Shown here piece by piece: positions 61,041-64,000 of a stretch of 64,000 nucleotides of DNA. Both the position numbers and the translations under genes were made by a program. The notes under the pieces are model-generated. The model searched no databases, was not told where the DNA came from, and saw nothing but the letters and a program-made list of their open reading frames with translations. The stretch lies in the NCBI GenBank assembly GCA_026008535.1, contig BRKX01000018.1:19352088-19416087 (forward strand), given 5' to 3'. Each line of letters starts with the position of its first letter. Within the stretch, counting starts at the first letter, position 1. Source of the DNA: Perilla frutescens. Taxonomy: Eukaryota; Streptophyta; Magnoliopsida; Lamiales; Lamiaceae.

Positions 61041-61734
61041 ATTTTAGATCTCTTTTGATCTTCAAGATGGTTGGTCTTGAACTGTGGTTATCAACTGATT
61101 GAGCTCCTTGAAGTGAACGGATGTTGATACTTTTCTAAATCTTTATTGAGAAGAGCTTCAGCTGGACTTTAGTTGCAGACTGAATGTACTCGTGATTTTA
61201 CAATCCATTTTCTTCTCAAGTTGACTTTTGCAGATGAATATAATGCTTTGACAAGCTGATGCAGAGCTTGATCTTCTTGTTGATGTTCAAACTGGTGAGT
61301 CTTGATCAGTTTGTAGTAATTTGAGAGTTTGCGAAGAAGATATTCTTTCTTGCTTGAAATGGAGGAATTTGATAGTTCTCTTAGAATATTGGCAAAAGTC
61401 TTTTTTTCAAATTCCGTTTCACTCGTCTTATATAGAGGAGTGTAAAATGACCGCTGACCATTTTTAGACTTTAATTAAAGTCCAACAATTCTGATGATGT
61501 AGAAAGTCGTTCTGAATTTGGAACCGTTTGGTGATTGACATCTTAGTTGACTTTTGAAATTGTATCAGCTTAGTTTGTTCTTGTAACCAGCAATCTTTAA
61601 TTCAGTTGTAGTGGAAGACAGTTCTGATCTTAAAGTCTTTTTGTCAGTTTGACTTTTCAATTGGCTTCTTTGTGTTATTCAGTTTGCATGTTAGTTCAGT
61701 CTTTGGTTTGAGATAAGTCAGTTTGGTCATCTTA

Positions 61735-61965
61735 CCCTTCAGTTTGCGATTCTCTTCAGTTCGCAAACTTCCTTGGCTGCTTCTCTTAGTTTTGTCTTTA
61801 GTTTGCAAACTCCTTTTACTGATTCTCTTCAGTTTGCAAACTCCTTTGACTGTTTTTCTTCAGTTTTGTCTTGTTCGCATGCTCCTTTTGTTGCTTCTCT
61901 TCAGTTTTGTCTTTAGTTCGCATGCTCCTTTGGCTGCTTCTCTTCATTTTTGTTGCGAACTTTTC
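61735..61965. repeat. Tandem repeat of about 55-60-bp units
   Basis: About four units with CTTCAGTTTTGTCTTTAGTT, TCGCATGCTCCTTT or TGCAAACTCCTTT and GGCTGCTTCTCTTC. Confidence 0.75.
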
Positions 61966-62270
61966 TGACTTAATTCAGTTGAACTTCAAACTAAACTCGG
62001 TTGATGTCCCTTCTTAAATTAAGCTATAGCCTGAGCTTAGTTTCATCATCTTGATAGAGATCTTGACATGAGTTTAACTTCCAGGATAGACTTGGCGCTC
62101 GATTCAGCTTGAATTTTCTTGATTTCTCATAATCTTTGGTTTAGTTTCAATGTAGACTTGAACTCATTTTGCCTTGTGTATTTTGATATTTCATCTAGAG
62201 TGTTTTGACACCTCATCAAAACTTCATCAGGATTTTTCTTGACCGTTTTGCTTAACAAATACTTTTTGAA

Positions 62271-62400
62271 TTTTGAGTGATACTTTTTAGTGTTACAATT
62301 GATACTCATTTTGACCTTTTTTTTCGGGTTGACTCTTTTTGACCCGGATCAAAATGGGTTGACTCGCGAATTTGACCCGCCCATCTAAAATAAGACTCAT
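62271..62400. repeat. Diverged piece of the Mutator-like family
   Basis: Contains GAGTGATACTTTTTAGTG and TTGATACTC followed by a GGGTTGAC...TTTGACCCGCCCATCTAA block, the same order as minisatellite then GC-rich right end in copies 1 and 2. No terminal repeat or target duplication seen. Confidence 0.35.
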
Positions 62401-62615
62401 ATACACCCATTTGCATGCAAGTGTTTGTGATCTCAGTAATTTTCATTTGAGTTGGTTAGCAATTCTCTCATACACAATTAATTATACATAAGTGCTAATA
62501 ATTTTAAAATATATGCATTTGTTTATATGTATAATATCCGGATTATTATTATTATTATTATTTGAACTCATAATATCTTAATTTATTGCACACGTGCTTT
62601 ACGAATTATTACATA

Positions 62616-62875
62616 CTCCCTCCGTTTCATTTTGTTTATTATTTAAAAATTTTAATCTATAATTAACAGTTAATTTTTTGGATTTAATATATCTCTCCCT
62701 TTTATATTACATAAAATCATATTCACTTATATTTTCTTAAAAAGTTGAAAATTTTTCTCTCTCCGTATATTTGTAAGGTTAAATTTGAGAGAGAAAGTGT
62801 CAATATATATAAAATAACAAACATTTTGACACAAAAAAAATAATTAAAATAACAAATAAAATGAAACGGAAGAAG
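62616..62875. mobile_element. Stowaway-like MITE
   Basis: Left end CTCCCTCCGTTTCATTTTGT and right end ATGAAACGGAAGAAG are inverted; TA flanks both. 260 bp. Confidence 0.85.
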
Positions 62876-63391
62876 TACGATTGAGCCACAACGCTTAGGT
62901 TAAATTTGGGTCGGGCCGACTGGACGGGCTGCACAAAATTGATAGGATGAGTTTTTATGTGGGACACAAGCTCAAAATTCGAAAGAGGTAACCCGGGCCA
63001 CATAAAAAGTTCAGGTCGGCCCGCTTTTTTTATAAGTGTTTTTAGTAGTACCAAATCTATCCAAGAATCAAGCCACTTTGACAACTCTAGTTATAATTAT
63101 TATATTTTTTTCTTAATTTTCTAACCACAATAACTATTTTACTTCTCGCAGTTTATATTTAGCAATTTATTTTAAAATTATCAATTTTGTCACACTTTTA
63201 TTAATTGAATAAGATTGTGGTTCAATTATTATTTTTATCAAAAATATAAACTACAGTAAGTAAAATCATAGGGGAACAAGTGAACAACCATGTCCGTCGA
63301 TTGAACGAGTCGAGGCAGCAGTATGCCCATAAGAGTAACAATACGTCACAATTTATTTAATTTTTCTTGCTGAAAGTGTTGAGTTTTACGT
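62876..63391. other. Intergenic sequence, no gene seen
   Basis: A G/C-richer patch (62905-63025) has GTCGGGCCGAC and, inverted, GTCGGCCCGC about 110 bp apart, so it may be a further short inverted-repeat element. Confidence 0.35.
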
Positions 63392-63474
63392 ATTCCGGTG
63401 GGGATGGTCTAGTGGTGCAATGAGGTTGGTTGGTCCTCAATACCACAGGTCGGGTGCGTGATTGAAAAAAAAAA
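63392..63474 (+). mobile_element. Short tRNA-like retroposon (SINE or tRNA-derived) with poly-A
   Basis: Flanked by an exact 16-bp duplication GTGTTGAGTTTTACGT (63376-63391 and 63475-63490). The body holds a Pol III A-box-like TGGTCTAGTGG and a weaker B-box-like stretch (GGTCGGGTGCG), and ends in about ten A. Long variable target duplication plus A-tail is the signature of LINE-driven retroposition. Confidence 0.75.
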
Positions 63475-63490
63475 GTGTTGAGTTTTACGT

Positions 63491-64000
63491 CGTTTCTTAT
63501 GTTTGATTAATAATATTATTAAATTACAAGTAATTAATTATCCAAAAAAAAAATCACCACCTTTAAAAGATTTAGTAATTTAAACACGATTTAAAATGTT
63601 GTCATGATAATTGAATCTTTTATTTTATAGTAAAATAAACACCCCAAAAAAATTGGGCAACGGAAATTTAATTAAATCAATATATACATACGTAATTGAA
63701 TAAAATCCTCATATTTGACATTTAGTAATGAAATTAACATGTACATGCGGAAAAAATATTGCCACATCATAGTACTGATTGATAGGAAAAAAATGGGGGT
63801 GTCGAGTTTACTACGAGTAAAAAGATTGAATTATTATGCTAATATTTTAAAAATCATGTTTAAATTATAATTTTTTTTAAATCTCGTGAATATTTTGGAA
63901 ATTACCTCAATTATTAATTACATATTATATATACTAATGGTTAAAATTTTATAAATGTGACATAGTAATGTTTGTGGAGTGTAAATTTGTAATCTGATGC
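63491..64000. other. AT-rich intergenic sequence, no gene seen
   Basis: No coding frame or repeat that I can support. Confidence 0.5.

Larger units (their letters stand above)
57992..62270 (-). mobile_element. LTR-like remnant of a retrotransposon (possibly SIRE/copia), interrupted
   Basis: On minus, the end reads ATTCACCCCCTTCTAAACTG then GAATACGACTTCAAGGACCAACA, the sort of 3' LTR end seen in plant SIRE-type copia elements. The remnant consists of 57992-58491 and about 61041-62270, split by the insertion at 58492-61040. The far boundary is not determined. Confidence 0.35.

Noticed and set aside
62279..62283. GATAC as a second target duplication for the LTR starting at 57992
   Set aside because: It matches the five bases before 57992, but the bases before it do not give a CA end, and GATAC is part of the local GATACTT repeat, so chance is likely.
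1..64000. CRISPR-like arrays or bacterial operons
   Set aside because: The tandem repeats here lack regular unique spacers and the genes are spliced plant genes.

Overview
This is an AT-rich, transposon-dense stretch of a plant nuclear chromosome. The genes (a CIN-type TCP factor, a LONGIFOLIA/TRM protein, a large CCCH zinc-finger protein), GT-AG introns and LTR retroelements with tRNA-iMet primer sites point to a dicot. The species cannot be read from the sequence. Host genes take up about a fifth of the window; most of the rest is mobile DNA, much of it nested.

Layout. 1-840: the 3' end of a LINE-type retrotransposon (RNase H part). 2699-6547: a repeat-rich element carrying a foldback and, nested inside, a Mutator-like non-autonomous element (2987-4692). 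9232-10293: an intronless TCP5/13/17-clade gene on the plus strand, with long GA and CT microsatellites upstream. 13676-13747: tRNA-Thr(CGT), minus strand. 14050-18233: a five-exon LONGIFOLIA/TRM gene, minus strand. 20499-22412: a second copy of the Mutator-like element. 24042-24560: a CACTA-like end. 26485-31804: a complete but dead Ty1/copia element (minus strand) with GTAGG target duplications and a Tourist MITE inside one LTR. 32939-43206: a complete but dead Ty3/gypsy chromovirus with AATTC target duplications, inserted into a small MITE. 44189-46685 and 46734-48960: two more repeat-rich elements, the first carrying a third Mutator-like copy (45301-46411). 51311-56407: a five-exon CCCH zinc-finger gene, minus strand, with a non-coding first exon near 57000. 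57992-62270: an LTR-like remnant split by a probable solo gypsy LTR (58492-61040, ATTTT duplications). 63392-63474: a short tRNA-like retroposon with 16-bp target duplications.

The three protein genes look intact and unrelated in function (leaf/organ growth regulation, microtubule-linked cell elongation, RNA-binding/processing). No operon-like arrangement applies. The strongest new-looking signal is the Mutator-like non-autonomous family: three copies, each with an exact 9-bp target duplication, similar ~50-bp terminal inverted repeats built on a GTCTAAC...GTTAGAC core, and an internal GATACTT minisatellite. Two of the three are nested in a second repeat-rich family. Also notable are an unrecognised extra ORF between primer site and gag of the gypsy element, and a gypsy gag-pol frame with 18 stop codons but no frameshift over 4.3 kb.
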